Assembly (NCBI GenBank): GCA_944472155.2
Contig: OX235273.1
Location: 36,119,204 to 36,183,203 of the forward strand
Source of the DNA: Trichobilharzia szidati
Taxonomy: Eukaryota > Platyhelminthes > Trematoda > Strigeidida > Schistosomatidae
Direction: 5' to 3'
DNA: 64,000 nt
Shown: positions 1 through 10,736 of the stretch, one piece after another
Position numbering within the stretch: position 1 is the first letter of the stretch
Layout: the number at the start of each line of letters is the position of its first letter
Notes under the pieces: generated by a model
Database searches by the model: none
Told to the model about the DNA's origin: nothing
What the model saw: only the letters and a program-made list of their open reading frames with translations
Made by a program: the position numbers and the translations under genes

Positions 1-255
1 TGACTTGACGTTTGTATTGAAAATCCGAATTTTGTTGTTGATGCTGAATGACCAAGATTTCCAGATTGGTTTCAGGTTGATGAATGTATTTCTCGCCTTC
101 CCGATTCTCGATTTGACATCCTCGTCCGTTCCTCCTGTAGTTGAGACAATGCTCCCTAGATAAGTGAATGAAGTAACCTCTTTCAAATCCCTCCCGTTGA
201 TGGTGATTGGCGCTGGATGTTGCTGTATTATTTGATGTGTCTTAAAAGTGCTTAA
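1..255 (-). mobile_element. RTE-like non-LTR retrotransposon fragment, C-terminal region, antisense
   Basis: Read on the minus strand this encodes the post-RT region of an RTE-like (SR2-type) LINE: a stretch like 'TSFTYLGGIVSTTGGTDED' followed by a KIRIFN-like motif. The copy is cut by the window edge. It is almost identical, base for base, to 43554-43785, so both belong to a young subfamily. Assignment to RTE rests on the motif pattern and on other copies here. Confidence 0.8.
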
Positions 256-474
256 GTAGTGTAAAGTTTCAGTTCACTTCGATTTTAGTCAATTGACTTG
301 AGTAAGGCGTGGGTGGATGAAGTCTGGAGATACAACACTCTGTGTAACTGTGTGTGTGTTTTCATTTTAGTGCTTTTTATTGGAAATTAAGTCAATGGTT
401 CGTTGTCGAGTTGTCTTAAGCTAAATGTTTTCAAATGTTAGATTTATTAATTTCACTTCAAAACACAGAGTTAT

Positions 475-850
475 GAGTCCCTGACTCCACCAACCATGGT
501 GGGGTCGAACCCATAGCCATCAGGTGAAGAGATGATTCGATCGCCCTTCCAGTGACACGGGTCTGTAAATTCTAACTTCGGCTAATTTGCTCCACTTTTT
601 GCCAGTGTCACCACATCCAACCTGATGTATCCCACTGATCACTACCTCTCAGTGGAACTCTACACCACATCATTCTGTAGTCAGTGACCAGGGCAAATTA
701 GATTGATTTTCAATTGTCACTGAAGGTCATTCGTTCGCAGTGTTGAAAATCCCGGAGCTAGGTTGAAACACAATTATCCAACACTCCCTGTCTTTCAGTG
801 GTTCTCTGACCGGTGTTAACCCATAATCAAACTTTAAGCTAATCAAATCT
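475..850. repeat. Degenerate SINE-D sequences, both orientations
   Basis: 475-600 resembles the antisense tRNA-like head of SINE-D (a GGGTCGAACCC-like box B, then the TTCTAACTTC-like leader). 760-850 resembles the forward SINE-D tail (TTCAGTGGTTCTCTGAC, then ATAATCAAACTT). Both are old and eroded. Confidence 0.45.
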
Positions 851-1229
851 CAGACACTGAGAAATATTTTGTTAATTAGATCCTTGATATTCATGTTTGT
901 GTAATAGCGTTAATCGATCAATGTATGGATCATAATAATAGTCGATATCAATGAAAATCGAAACTCATGGACTGAAGCTTATTGGTAAAAGTCTACAGAA
1001 AGTATGTGATAGGAGGTTATAGGTGGTGCAGAGCTCTATATGTGAGTATGCATATATTTCACTAATGTTTTTACTTTATATGATAGAAAGCAGTCGTCGG
1101 GAAGCATTCTTGGAGCAGGTTCGAATTGTATATTGCTGATGAATGTTTAAAAGAACAAGAGATATAGGTCTACATAAGCATTCCTATCGGTTGACTTCAA
1201 ACAACCCACCTACCGTTGATTGCTTATGG

Positions 1230-1812
1230 AAGGAAGCTACTTAAAAGGAAAGACTTTGTTATACTGCAAAGGGTACTAAAAGCTGTCGATGGGGTGAGTG
1301 AAGTACATCTAAGCCTTGAATTATGTCTTCCCTCTGATCTTCCTTGCAGTTCTCCCTAATCATGTCAATTATTCCTAGGAAAGTATTTCATCTGAACTTC
1401 TACCACGTACTGCACTTACAACAACATGGTATCCCCAGGTCACTACTTCTGCAGTCTCATAATTCTGGCACCCTACCTATTCTTCTTTATTTCAACCTCA
1501 GTTATTCTTGAGCTGCTTAAGAGGAAAGACTTTGTTACATTGTAAGGGACACTAAAAGCTGTCGGTATGGCGGGTTGAGTATCGATAAGCGAAAGCATTA
1601 TTACTGATGTAGATAGACATTTGAACTCATGCAAGAAGTTGGCGGATATCATCTTGTTCAACTGTGAACATACTCTATAAACACAGGTCTCTCCTTGCAT
1701 CTCATCAGGTAGAACTAGGAGCAGTTATAAAGGACTTTATGGTCGACCGACTAAATATAGGAACTCCATCATTCCTTACTTGGTACATGTCTTCTGTAAT
1801 GATAAGAGTGTT
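1230..1812 (+). mobile_element. CR1/Jockey-like (family J) LINE fragments, duplicated
   Basis: 1233-1305 and 1511-1585 are direct repeats of about 70 bp. Both match the family J segment at 44880-44945. 1680-1800 matches the following part of the same element (compare 45060-45160 and the antisense copy at 61400-61540). No frame stays open. This is old LINE sequence that later received the U6/SINE insertion at its 3' side. Confidence 0.55.
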
Positions 1813-1828
1813 AAGTATGAAACTTCTG

Positions 1829-1857
1829 GTACTCGATTCGGCGGTACATAAACTAAA

Positions 1858-1888
<31 letters not shown>

Positions 1889-1939
1889 GTCCCCTGAGTA
1901 AGGATGACATACAAAATCGTGAAACGTTCTATGTTTTTT
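1829..1939 (+). ncRNA. U6 snRNA-derived sequence, probable retropseudogene
   Basis: The sequence follows U6 spliceosomal RNA along its full length. It has a 5' stem-like start, then TTGGAACGATACAGAGAAG with the intact ACAGAGA box and the AGC of ATTAGCATG, then AAGGATGAC, then a GTGAAACGTTC end and six T's. The 5' hairpin, the internal stem-loop (CTGAGTAAGG where CTGCGCAAGG is usual) and the telestem side differ from the conserved U6. No clear U6 promoter (PSE plus TATA box) is visible upstream. The T-run is followed after two bases by a SINE, and both lie between one pair of direct repeats, so this is best read as a retrotransposed copy. Confidence 0.85.
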
Positions 1940-1941
1940 AA

Positions 1942-2147
1942 TGCGTCGGTGGCACAACGGAGAATGCTCGCCAACCACGCGTCACATGGTTCGCGGGTCG
2001 ATCCCCGGCTAATGCACTCATTTATCTGGGCATGCGGCTAGCAACCCCATCATCTCGTAAAAGTAAACCTCACTGCTATGGAAACTTCAAGACCCTAGCT
2101 TGAAGCCGTATGTTCCACTTGGAACGTACAGGAATAAAATAAATAAT
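1942..2147 (+). mobile_element. SINE-A, tRNA-derived SINE fused to U6 copy
   Basis: The tRNA-like head starts TGCGTCGGTGGCAC (box A region), with a box B-like GGGTCGATCCC. The body ends with the family tail AGCTTGAAGCC, TGTTCCACTTGGAACG and an A-rich end. The imperfect direct repeats at 1813-1829 and 2148-2166 (AAGTA, then TGAAACTTCTGG or TGAAACTGCTGG) flank U6 and SINE together, as one insertion. Confidence 0.85.
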
Positions 2148-2166
2148 AAGTAAATGAAACTGCTGG

Positions 2167-3855
2167 CTTACTGAGAAACAGAAAATGAACTGCCACCTGT
2201 AATTCTTTCCTTCATTAATATGCTGTTGTAACTATTTCTGTTTCATGTCAACTCCACGTTTATATATTTAAAACTCAATTAGTTTCTTTAATAAATTTGG
2301 ATAGTGAGAGGTTATTAGAAGACTGTTGTGCAAATACACGGAATGCTCTCTCGAATAAGGACTTGACAAAACATGTATCCAGAATTAAGTAAGTTTATCC
2401 AGTCACCTATCGCACAAGTCATACACATGTGACTGAGGAATAAAATTGTAACCAACTTTCAGTCCCAGATATATTTTTGGGTTAGAAAGAGGGAGAGAGA
2501 GGACAGGATGGAATAAGGCGTTTGATTTTTAGAACGGCTACTCAGAGTGAAGGTAAACCACAAATAGGTAGACCATTCAAATAAACATGAGAATACCTGT
2601 GTCGACATAGAATGTAGGTGGTTATGCGTGACTAAGCAACGTGTTATCTAGATTGAATCCCTATTTGGACAGATCACTAACTAAATTCTCACTTTTAATA
2701 TCCATTATAATATAAGAGAGGCTTGAATGAGCTGTTATCCAAGATGATAAAGCGTGTTTGTACATCCAATGTTATAGGTGATGACAATAAGACAATGACA
2801 GACACAAATATTGGAAACAGATATCCTTTGTGTGTGTGTGTGTTCGCAAAACAAATGCGTATGTCAGTGTGTTTCAAAGCCTAGAATTTATTCAGTTCCG
2901 AGGAGAGACGTCTCAATTAAACCACCTCAGATGGTCACCGTCTTCTAATGACACTATCCAAATTTACATTTGTGTTTTTGTTGACATTACTAACTACTAA
3001 TGCGATTGTCGTGATAATTCTACGTCTCCTTAATATGTAATGTAGAGGGATAATTATTTGTAATATTGTACTGTACTACATGTTGATAATTGCTTGCTGT
3101 GGCCGATTGAAGTGTTTGAAATGAAGCCATTGCGACTATTACTATTATTAAATTCAGTATACGGTAAAGTTGAGCGAGCATACAATTCAATGCGCTACAC
3201 GTCGGTCACCGTTAGACCGTCAATTCATGCCAGAGTTGATAGATGTGGTGTTATGGAGGATGAGATGGTACCAGTCATGGTCTCAACAGTTCAGTGAAAA
3301 TGTTTCTGACACTTCTACGTTGGTTGAATTAGACCCTCCTCCTAACAGAAAATACTAATGGAAATGTGTCTATGATTGCTGGCCAGCTCGGAATTTAGGT
3401 TAACCATATATTGTTTCATTTGCACATAGGGAAATCACCAATATTTTGGTAGGCTATTGAAATGCATTAGTATAAATGTATCCAAATACTAGATCAGTCA
3501 AAAAAGGAGATTATCTGGCAGTAAAACACGAAAACAAACATAGAGATATCTAGTTACTTTATCGTTCTGTGTATACGGAGATTAGGTTAAAACCATTTGG
3601 TAAGAATAACAGATTCTGCAAAGCAAAGTAACAAAGTTGTCTGTATAGTAATGATGATTTTCAAGGTTCGTCTAACCTCGACTGTATGCTCCGTGTTAAT
3701 CGGGAGCTTAGCGAATGCTCCTGCAAACACTTTCTTACTTTTCATATGAAGATTATTGGGGGATATGCTCAGAATTTTCGGTAGCTGTCATCCTCTCAAT
3801 CTTCGCTAAGTATTTAATGCCACAGGGTCATGTGAATTGGTCAATGTCACTTTTA
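2167..3855. other. No gene recognised; unassigned repeat-poor DNA
   Basis: Only short chance ORFs are present. There is a short (TG)n run near 2830-2843. I see no recognised mobile element, exon or RNA in this stretch. Confidence 0.5.
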
Positions 3856-4120
3856 GATTATTTAATTGAATTTTAGATTTTCCCGTCGATTGATTGGACC
3901 AAAGTGCTTGGTCTCGTGGCTCTCATCGCCCAAGCGGTCTAGTGGATAGAGCTTTGGAGCTTGAAATTATGGGCACTGGGTTCGAACCTCGGTGGGAACA
4001 TCATCACTCACTGTAGAATGCAGGTACATCCAGATGACGAGTCCAAAATAGGACGAAATGCACATCCTGGGTTCCACTGTCAGTCACCATCGACCAATTA
4101 AAATCACTTTAAGACTGTTA
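3856..4120 (+). mobile_element. Sm-alpha-type SINE with hammerhead remnant
   Basis: A leader TTAGATTTTCCCGTCGATTG precedes a tRNA-like head (CCAAGCGGTCTAGTGG as box A region, GGGTTCGAACCTC as box B). Next come CACTCACTG, then the hammerhead region and a tail ending near GACCAATTAAAATC. The order head, hammerhead, tail is that of the schistosome Sm-alpha family. Confidence 0.85.
4022..4076 (+). ncRNA. Hammerhead ribozyme of Sm-alpha, inactivated copy
   Basis: Stem II reads AGTCCAAAATAGGAC and is followed by GAAAT in place of GAAAC. The upstream core reads ATGACGA where the hammerhead core is CTGANGA, so C3 is changed to A. The stem I strands (ACATCCAG and CCTGGGTT) still pair partly. With C3 changed, self-cleavage is not expected. 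Confidence 0.75.
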
Positions 4121-5035
4121 AGCCAGTTGGAGAAAAGCCATGAAATAAAAAAAGGAAAGCATGATATGTTTTTATCCTGTGTAGTTTTTCGTTCTGGTAA
4201 ATTGGTTGTATGAAATACTCTTTTTAAGCGATATCCTTCATATACTCTCCAAGTTTTAGTCTTATCTCACTGTCATAACTATCAATCAATCGATAAAAAA
4301 GACATCTATTCTGCGGTGATTTATCACAATTCTGTTGAATCTTTCCGACAGATATTATGTTCATCCCTAGTCATAGATTCAAGTTAACAATTTGTATGTC
4401 CCCAAAGTTTTTGTACAGAGATTACCGCTACCTCGGTGGGAGGATGGCATGATTAGATTACCCTGTCTACTCCACTTTTTCTTTCAAAAGAAAACTTTCT
4501 TTTATGTGAATTTTCTGTCAATTCAGAGAACCATTAATAACCAGAATGGAGCGCTGATAACATCAACTCGAAACGAATCAACTCCTTTGAAATGAACATT
4601 TAAAGAAACCTTTCTACCAGTCTTCTTTATCCAAACCCCCTTCATTTGATTTTTTCGTGGCGTGTATTTTTTCCAAGTTCTGATAGCCTAAATCTGTTTG
4701 AAAATCTGTTTATGCCATCTAAGTGTTCTCTACATTCTTATAAATTGTCATGACTAGGATACAAGTTCAGCGATCGCCTTCTTTGCTTTGTTATCATCGT
4801 CCTACTGACGGGTCACTGTCATTGGTTTATACTCTTTTTTTTCAATATATGCGTGCAGTAAATTGATTGAAATCTGATTGACAAAGAAAACTCGACTGTT
4901 CACTAAGTTGTCTTACTTTAATTTTCATTTTTGTGAATCTTTATTCACTGATAAGAAATGTCATAGATTAGGGATGTATTCAAACAAGGCGATCAGGGAG
5001 AAATTTTGCTCTCCCAAGTTGCTGTTTTTGTAAAT
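4121..5035. other. No gene recognised
   Basis: AT-rich sequence with chance ORFs only. I see no recognised repeat in it. Confidence 0.5.
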
Positions 5036-5039
5036 CTCA

Positions 5040-5215
5040 TAATGAATCATTGAAGACCACGGAGCACTGGACATTTGTTTTCATACCGGTATGTGACTGC
5101 TTAGAAGTATGCACCCACGACTGACTCCACTGTAGATACATACCTAGACTTATCAAGTTACGAGGCGGATTTGTTGACCATCTATTCACCGGTTGAGAAT
5201 CCAACCAGTGCAACC
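5040..5215 (-). repeat. Degenerate SINE-D fragment
   Basis: On the plus strand GAGCACTGGACATTTGTTTTC and AAGTATGCACCCACGAC match the antisense SINE-D ribozyme region and its upstream part. The core is eroded and the head is hardly recognisable. Confidence 0.4.
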
Positions 5216-5264
5216 CCTAAAATGGTGGATCCAACGACTTTGCTTCAGATCTTCAGGATGTCTA

Positions 5265-5410
5265 TTAGGTCGTTTTTGAGTTCCAAGGGGAACAACGTAG
5301 GGCTCTTCAGGCAATTTTGAAGTTGCAGTTGAGGTGATATTGTTATTTTTTTAATGGGTAAGGGGTTGCTAATATCATACTCAACCTTCCCTCTTTGCCG
5401 TCTTTTGAAG
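5265..5410 (-). mobile_element. SINE-A tail fragment, antisense
   Basis: The order (CCAAGGGGAACAACGTAGGG, a GAAGTTGCAG-like part, GGGGTTGCTAATATC, CTCAACCTTCCCTC) is the SINE-A body read backwards. It has no antisense head of its own: it abuts the forward head at 5412, giving a tail-to-head inverted join. Confidence 0.65.
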
Positions 5411-5411
5411 T

Positions 5412-5592
5412 GTGCGTCGGTGGCACAGTGGTTAGGACTCTCGCCGACCATGCACATGGTCCGGGGTTCGATCCCCTGCCGGCGCACACCCGATATCTAT
5501 GGTCGGCCTGAATTTGGGCTACCGATATCCATGCTGAAGATTCCATAATTGTACTGAAAATACGGTGTGGAATCAAGCTGTAAATCAAAAAA
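5412..5592 (+). mobile_element. SINE-A head with the alternative tail
   Basis: An intact tRNA-like head: TGCGTCGGTGGCACAGTGG, and GGGGTTCGATCCCC as box B. It is followed by a different body (CGATATC, GGTCGGCCTGAATTTGGGC, then GGAATCAAGCTGTAAAT). The same body recurs antisense at 58535-58640. One head is therefore used with two tails in this genome. Confidence 0.75.
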
Positions 5593-5594
5593 TT

Positions 5595-6335
5595 CTTTCT
5601 GGCTGGCAATTTGATCTTTAATATGGAGCCAGCGAAGTGTGCAGTTGTTGATAAAAGTCTGCCATGGGATGTTGGAAATGCCTTCCAAGACTTGCTCGCC
5701 AAGTTTCTGACTGACTCAACACTAATGTTGTAAACTCGAATTTCGTCTTTTATGTTTAGGAGTGCAGAAGATTTCCAAACTGATTTCGAGTGACGAAGGT
5801 GTATCTTGCCTTTCCGATTCTGGCTGGCGGCTGGCCTTGATATCTTCATCCACGTCGACTGCCTGTAGTGGAAACGACGCTTCTCAGATAAGTGAAGGAA
5901 GTAACCTCTTTCAAATTTCTCCCGTTGATGGTGATCGGTTCTGGTTATAGTTGTTTGTGGTTGGTTATCTTCAGCACCTGCATCTTTTCTATGTTCACCT
6001 GAAGTCCTATCCTTCTGCTTCTGAAGTCGAGTTGTTGGTTTTCCCATAAAAGTCCTCAAATTTATGTGACATTAGATACAAATCGTACGTGAGGTTCAGA
6101 TCTTCTGTAGTCTTCCTATCGATCAAACGTATTCCTATCTTCTGGTTCCCCTGCATAGTTTTCTGCATAATTGAGACCATCACAACCAAGAATATCATCA
6201 ACGATAGTAGACAGGCTTATCTTACTTACTCGTGTCTTTACTTCAAAAGCTTCGCTGAATTTTCCATTGTGGATCACCTGACAGGTGGCATTGTCATACA
6301 GCCAGCTGTTGAATGAGGTCGATGAATATGATGAT
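5595..6335 (-). mobile_element. RTE-like LINE fragment, end of RT to C-terminal region, antisense
   Basis: Minus-strand frames give in order a YDNATCQVI-like segment (6290), a decayed DLYLMSHK-like segment after the RT palm, a KRLLPSLI-like fragment (usual YLGS region), a KDEIRVYNISVESV-like segment and TFINNCTLRWLHI (5640). Frames shift repeatedly. This is a pseudogene with the 3' end removed or replaced by the SINE at 5412. Confidence 0.75.
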
Positions 6336-6339
6336 GATG

Positions 6340-7120
6340 AGATTCTTTAACCCCCACCCCTCATTCTTACTGTCTCATATGAATAAACGAAGTGCTACTG
6401 CTCTCCATTATTATCAATCAACTAATCGTCAAGGTAATTTTTTTATTCACATCCATTCATCCATAATTATTTCTGAAGTAAACTAATCTACTAAAAATTA
6501 AGTATCGAAAGTCTGTATTCTTTTCTCACCTCTAACATAATCAGACTCTTTGAATTTGATTACCTAATCTTTAAAATGTCTTGTGCAGTGTGCTACACCT
6601 ATCCATAAACATAAACAATATAGTGTGATATGTGTGCACACACACACACACGTACATATATTCATGCGTTCAACCCCTGTAAAAAAATAACAACATCTAA
6701 CTCAATACATTATCATCAGTCAATGTCCAATCTGTGTTAGACAAGATAAGCTGTCATCTTTTGGGTGTTTTGTTTGTTTAAATTGATTGACAGGTTGCTG
6801 TTATTATTATTCTTAAGATTAGAAACTAAAACATTCCTATGATAAAAATATTAATGAATCAATAAATTTTTTAAAGTGCTATTGTTTACTTTTGACTGAT
6901 GTATTTAATTAAAAGTGAATCCCTCCACGTCTATATTTCTGTACGTTAATTCATATTAAGGAAACATACCTTGATTATGATGTCTAGTGCGATAATAGAA
7001 CGTTCTGTGGTCAAAAAACTGTTGTTAAAAGGAATAACTTATTTATGCGATGATATGTACCACTTCATGGTAGTTAGAAGTCAATACATTCTGACTACTG
7101 ACGTTCGTAAGTAAAACTGA
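6340..7120. other. No gene recognised; short CA repeat
   Basis: AT-rich DNA with a short (CA)n tract near 6640-6650. The ORFs are short and unsupported. Confidence 0.5.
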
Positions 7121-7124
7121 GGTG

Positions 7125-7480
7125 GTTAAAACAAAAGGTGATAGTTTTGGTTACAGCATTTCATCATGAGCTGACAACTGTTTCGTCCTAGTTTGGGACT
7201 CTTCAGCAGTACGCACCCACCACAGGGGATTCGAACCCAGGATCTTCTAGTTACAAGGCTAGCGAGCTCGTAGACCATTAAGCCACTGGTACCCGATCCA
7301 ATGGCCAGCCCATGAATTCTAACTTCTGCTAACTCATGATATAGCGCAACTGCTAGCCAATGTCTTCGGCGAGTGTTTGTCTTCACACCCTACCTGCTGC
7401 ACCCTACTGGTCACGACTTCCCAGTGGAACCCCAGGTAACTGCCTACCTGAATAGGGCCAGTCACCAGTGAGCATCTCAT
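7125..7480 (-). mobile_element. SINE-D with hammerhead-like core
   Basis: Read on the minus strand: leader near 7320, TGGCTTAATGG (box A region), GGGTTCGAATCCC (box B), then GCTGAAGA, the stem GTCCCAAACTAGGAC, and GAAACAGTTGTC (7160-7215). Every invariant core base of a hammerhead is present. The 3' strand of stem I is lost because the copy runs directly into AGCTCATGATG. Confidence 0.75.
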
Positions 7481-8695
7481 TGAAATTCAAGTATTGGTTT
7501 GTTGGAATTTGGTTGATTGGTTACAGGATTTCATCATTAGCTGACATTAGTTACAGATAGTTCGTTTGACGTCGTATGCACTAGTAATCTAGCCAAGGTA
7601 ATTCATTACAAAAGTCGAATTGTACTGACTCTGCCACATAGTGACTAAGTAGCTAACACGATAAATATTTTAATGTGGTTGAATTCTATCAACTGGATGG
7701 CTTAATTGCTAAGCTTTCATTATCTTCCTAGACAGTATACTTCAGTGCTGACTTTTCAGTATGAAGTGAACTTATTTGAATTCTTATTTGAATAATATAG
7801 TGTTCACTCTCCTGACAACCTTTATTATCGATCATTTTTTATTGACTTCGAATTTGAATTGTTTTTGGTAGAAAGTGGCTTATTCTTTATGCATTGATAA
7901 ATTTGATCTACAGAGTATAATGTGTGTGTTGATTGTTGATTCATATGAATACCAGGCTTCTAAAAATTCCCTGGCATTACTTTCGGTATTTCCACTTTTT
8001 AAAATGTGTTGATATAAAAGAATACATGTCGTCGTGTCTTTTGACAATTAATTTATATGTTTGTGGGTTTGGAGTCGAAGAGGACATTCAATTTGACCAA
8101 AATAAGTCTATAATCTTAAAGTTACTGTAATTTGCAGTTATCGCGCACCTATAGCGCTCCTTTTGTATTTCCCACTCTTTTTAAAGGCTGAATTCTTATT
8201 GGTCGATAACTGTCTTAAACTTACCAATGAATTTGATGCATTTCTCAAATCTATTTGAAGGATGTACATTTATCATCACCGTCAAGTGTTTCAAATTTTA
8301 TTTGACATAACAAAAACTTTGTCATCAACAGTTTGTCTAATTGAAGGAATTCATCGCGAAAAATTCTAAATATACCGTTTCCCTTAAGGGGTTCGAACGG
8401 AGAGAACTATTCCCTTATTTTCATCAGTTCAAACAAACTTAGCAGATGATGTCATGTAGATAGAAATGGTCTTACAGGAACTGACACTGACTACGTATAC
8501 AGAAAGATGAGAAACGATATAGAAGCTTAGGATACAAACAGCTGAGTGAATTAAATTTAAAAGGAAGGGATATAGCTGTATGTGTTCATCATTAGTTCAC
8601 TCCCACTCTCCAGTAATGTGATCTTCAGAGAAAAATGAAGGAAAACGAAGCAATGTCTTTCGTGGAAGTACGGGCATCCACAGATCCTCAATGTT
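7481..8695. other. No gene; possible PLE-II end fragment
   Basis: 7690-7765 on the minus strand resembles the PLE-II 3' end (CACTGAAGTATAC, then AATGAAAGCTTAG; compare 20770 and 15930). The rest is unassigned. A short ORF at 7933-8130 has no recognisable motif. Confidence 0.4.
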
Positions 8696-8699
8696 ATGC

Positions 8700-8900
8700 C
8701 TATATATATATGAATGAAAAGAAGTTCATGCAGTCATTATCCATCCCCTTGGCCTACTAAAACCTAATGAACTGATGACACCTCCATCACCCCCTCTTAC
8801 TTATATTTTGAACCTCTCTCTTATCATCCCTTAATCTTATCACATCTTCATTATTACTTATTTCGTCCACTTCCCCTACAATCTAGCATTACTTGATCGG
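8700..8900 (+). mobile_element. PLE-I 3' end fragment
   Basis: The sequence matches 24095-24230, which lies directly after a PLE-I coding end. Both begin with a decayed KK(L/V)-type C-terminus, followed by TTGGCCTACTAA or TTGACCTATTAA, CAACTGATGAC-like bases and a C/T-rich tail. Confidence 0.6.
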
Positions 8901-8976
8901 TCCACTTGTCTTTCTTAGACTTTTTCGACTACGTCTACCTGAACGGTTGTTCGTTTAGTGATAGAATCGTTATAAT

Positions 8977-9019
<43 letters not shown>

Positions 9020-9065
9020 TATTACGATGTATATATATATATATATATTACGATGTATATATATA
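8977..9065. repeat. (AT)n microsatellite
   Basis: A run of TA/AT dinucleotides interrupted by short AGTATTACGATG segments. It accounts for the apparent Tyr/Ile-repeat ORF here. Confidence 0.95.
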
Positions 9066-10189
9066 GTATTACGATGGATTTCGTTATTCTCTTGACAGAC
9101 GTTTCGATATCATAATAGAGAACATTTTCAATGCGTTGCAGTCTGTACATATTTTAATGATTTTAATGATTATCATATCATGCCATATTCATAACCTTCA
9201 ATTTAAACTGAGGTGTTAGCCGGATAATATATATAAGTTGGAGAAATCGATTCTAGAAAGTTCTGTTTTACTGATACTGTCATAAATCATTTGACATAAA
9301 AAATATGTTACCCTTTTATTGATCGCTTGTAAGTATATTGTATGTATATTCTCAAAATCGATCATTCGCATTTCATTTCATTTCAAGGCATTGTTACAAA
9401 GATCATTCCCTTCACCACTTTAAGAAAACAAAACATTAATAAAAGATCATTTTTATGTTGTTTTTTTAAAAGATTAATTTAATTTTAAAACTAAATCTTT
9501 TTCAACATGAGATGGCACTTAGTCAATTTTAATTAGAAATAATAATAAATAATAATAGTGTCATAATTATTGTTATAACATTTTCTCAAGGTTTGATGGT
9601 ATTGCAAAACACGAGTGGCATATTTTATCGTTTATCAGGTGACCTTGAAAAAATCAATAAATCGATAAATTAAAATCTAATCCTTAAAAAAAATGAAAAT
9701 GGGATCTACTGCTGTGATAAAATTTTTAAGATTTTCTGCTTTTTACTTTTTCCCATTAGTGGTTAGGCAAAAGGTGAGTGTTCATTGTCTGTTCGCATAC
9801 AAAATTCACTGTCCGGTAGTTGCATATATATGTGAGTTTACATACAAGTTACACTGGTGAGTGCTAGTAGGCAGGAGACTTAGATCTAGAGCTTCTCTGC
9901 GATTATCATTAATATCCCAACTCTAATGGCGGACCACTAGACTTGATGACCACATTGCATACTTGACTGGTAGAATTTTTGTCGGTTGTAACATCAAGCA
10001 CTAAATGCATTATAAAAGGTTACCAATCAATTTCTCGTATATACGGAAATTCTTCGCATTAGTAGAGTCACCGTTAGTCACTAAAAATGGCCTTGTCCTA
10101 AGGACTTTTTGGTGGTGGTGGTGATAGGGTTTTAGTCATTCATTTCATGTTTTCTGGTTTACGTTATTATGAGATCAGTTTTTCTGGAA
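9066..10189. other. No gene recognised; PLE-like motif at the left end
   Basis: 9085-9125 read on the minus strand holds TATCGAAACGTCTGTC, resembling the CGAAACGTC motif at the PLE-II end near 57715. The remainder is AT-rich and unassigned. Confidence 0.4.
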
Positions 10190-10370
10190 ACTAATGTATC
10201 CAGGATGCGCATTTCGTCCTATTTGGGACTCGTCATCCGGATGTACCTGCATTCTCCAGTGAGCGATGATGTTACCACCGAGGCTGGAACCCACTGCCAA
10301 TAGTTTCAAACGCCAAAGGGTTATCCACTAGACCACTTGGGCCATGAGAGCCCCTATTGTGCAACGGGTC
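10190..10370 (-). mobile_element. Sm-alpha-type SINE, left arm of inverted pair
   Basis: On the minus strand: CCAAGTGGTCTAGTGGATAA, then GGCGTTTGAAACTATT, a box B-like GGGTTCCAGCCTC, CTCACTG and the hammerhead. The hammerhead keeps stem II GTCCCAAATAGGAC and GAAAT, but the core is ATGACGA (C3 to A). The private variant AACCCTTTGGCG is shared with the copy at 10425-10610. Confidence 0.85.
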
Positions 10371-10374
10371 ATAT

Positions 10375-10735
10375 TAATTATTTAATTGAATTTTAGATTC
10401 TACCGTCGATCGATTGGACCTAAGTGTTCGGTCCAAGTGGTCTAGTGGATAACCCTTTGGCGTTTGAAACTATGCGTACTGGGTTTGAGCCTCGTTGGGA
10501 ACACTATCACTCACTGGAGAATGCAGGCACCTCCAGCTGACGAGTCCCAAATAGGAGGGAATGTGTTTTGTCCTGGATTCCACTGCTAGTCACCATCCAC
10601 CAATTAAATTCTAATTACATGCCCAGAAATCGTCGAAGCATCTGCACAAGAAGCCGACACGTCAACCTGAGACCGAGCACTTCAGTCCAATCAATCGACG
10701 GGAGAATCTGAAATTCAGTTAAGTAATTATTATAA
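10375..10735. repeat. Segment bounded by about 48-bp inverted repeats
   Basis: 10375-10425 (TTAATTGAATTTTAGATTC, then CCGTCGATCGATTGGAC) and 10675-10728 (GTCCAATCAATCGACGGG, then AATCTGAAATTCAGTTAAG) are inverted copies. They enclose the forward Sm-alpha. The same leader precedes the Sm-alpha at 3856, where no right-hand partner is seen. Confidence 0.7.
10425..10610 (+). mobile_element. Sm-alpha-type SINE, right arm of inverted pair, with hammerhead remnant
   Basis: Head CCAAGTGGTCTAGTGG, box B-like GGGTTTGAGCCTC, then CACTCACTGGAG. The ribozyme region at 10530-10590 has an intact CTGACGA core, and stem I strands CTCCAG and CTGGATTCC. But the 3' side of stem II and the GAAA are altered (AGGAGGGAATG), so this copy is also expected to be inactive. 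Confidence 0.85.
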
Positions 10736-10736
10736 T

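Noticed and set aside
5412..5487. tRNA gene
   Set aside because: Box A and box B are clear, but the same head occurs many times with SINE bodies and TSDs; this and the other tRNA-like heads (for example 22256-22330, 26322-26395, 54350-54420) are SINE promoters.
5343..6059. 238-codon ORF on the minus strand
   Set aside because: It runs across a SINE and a frame-broken RTE; the RTE motifs appear in several frames, so the long frame is chance.
8906..9115. Small protein with Tyr/Ile repeats
   Set aside because: It is the translation of an (AT)n microsatellite.
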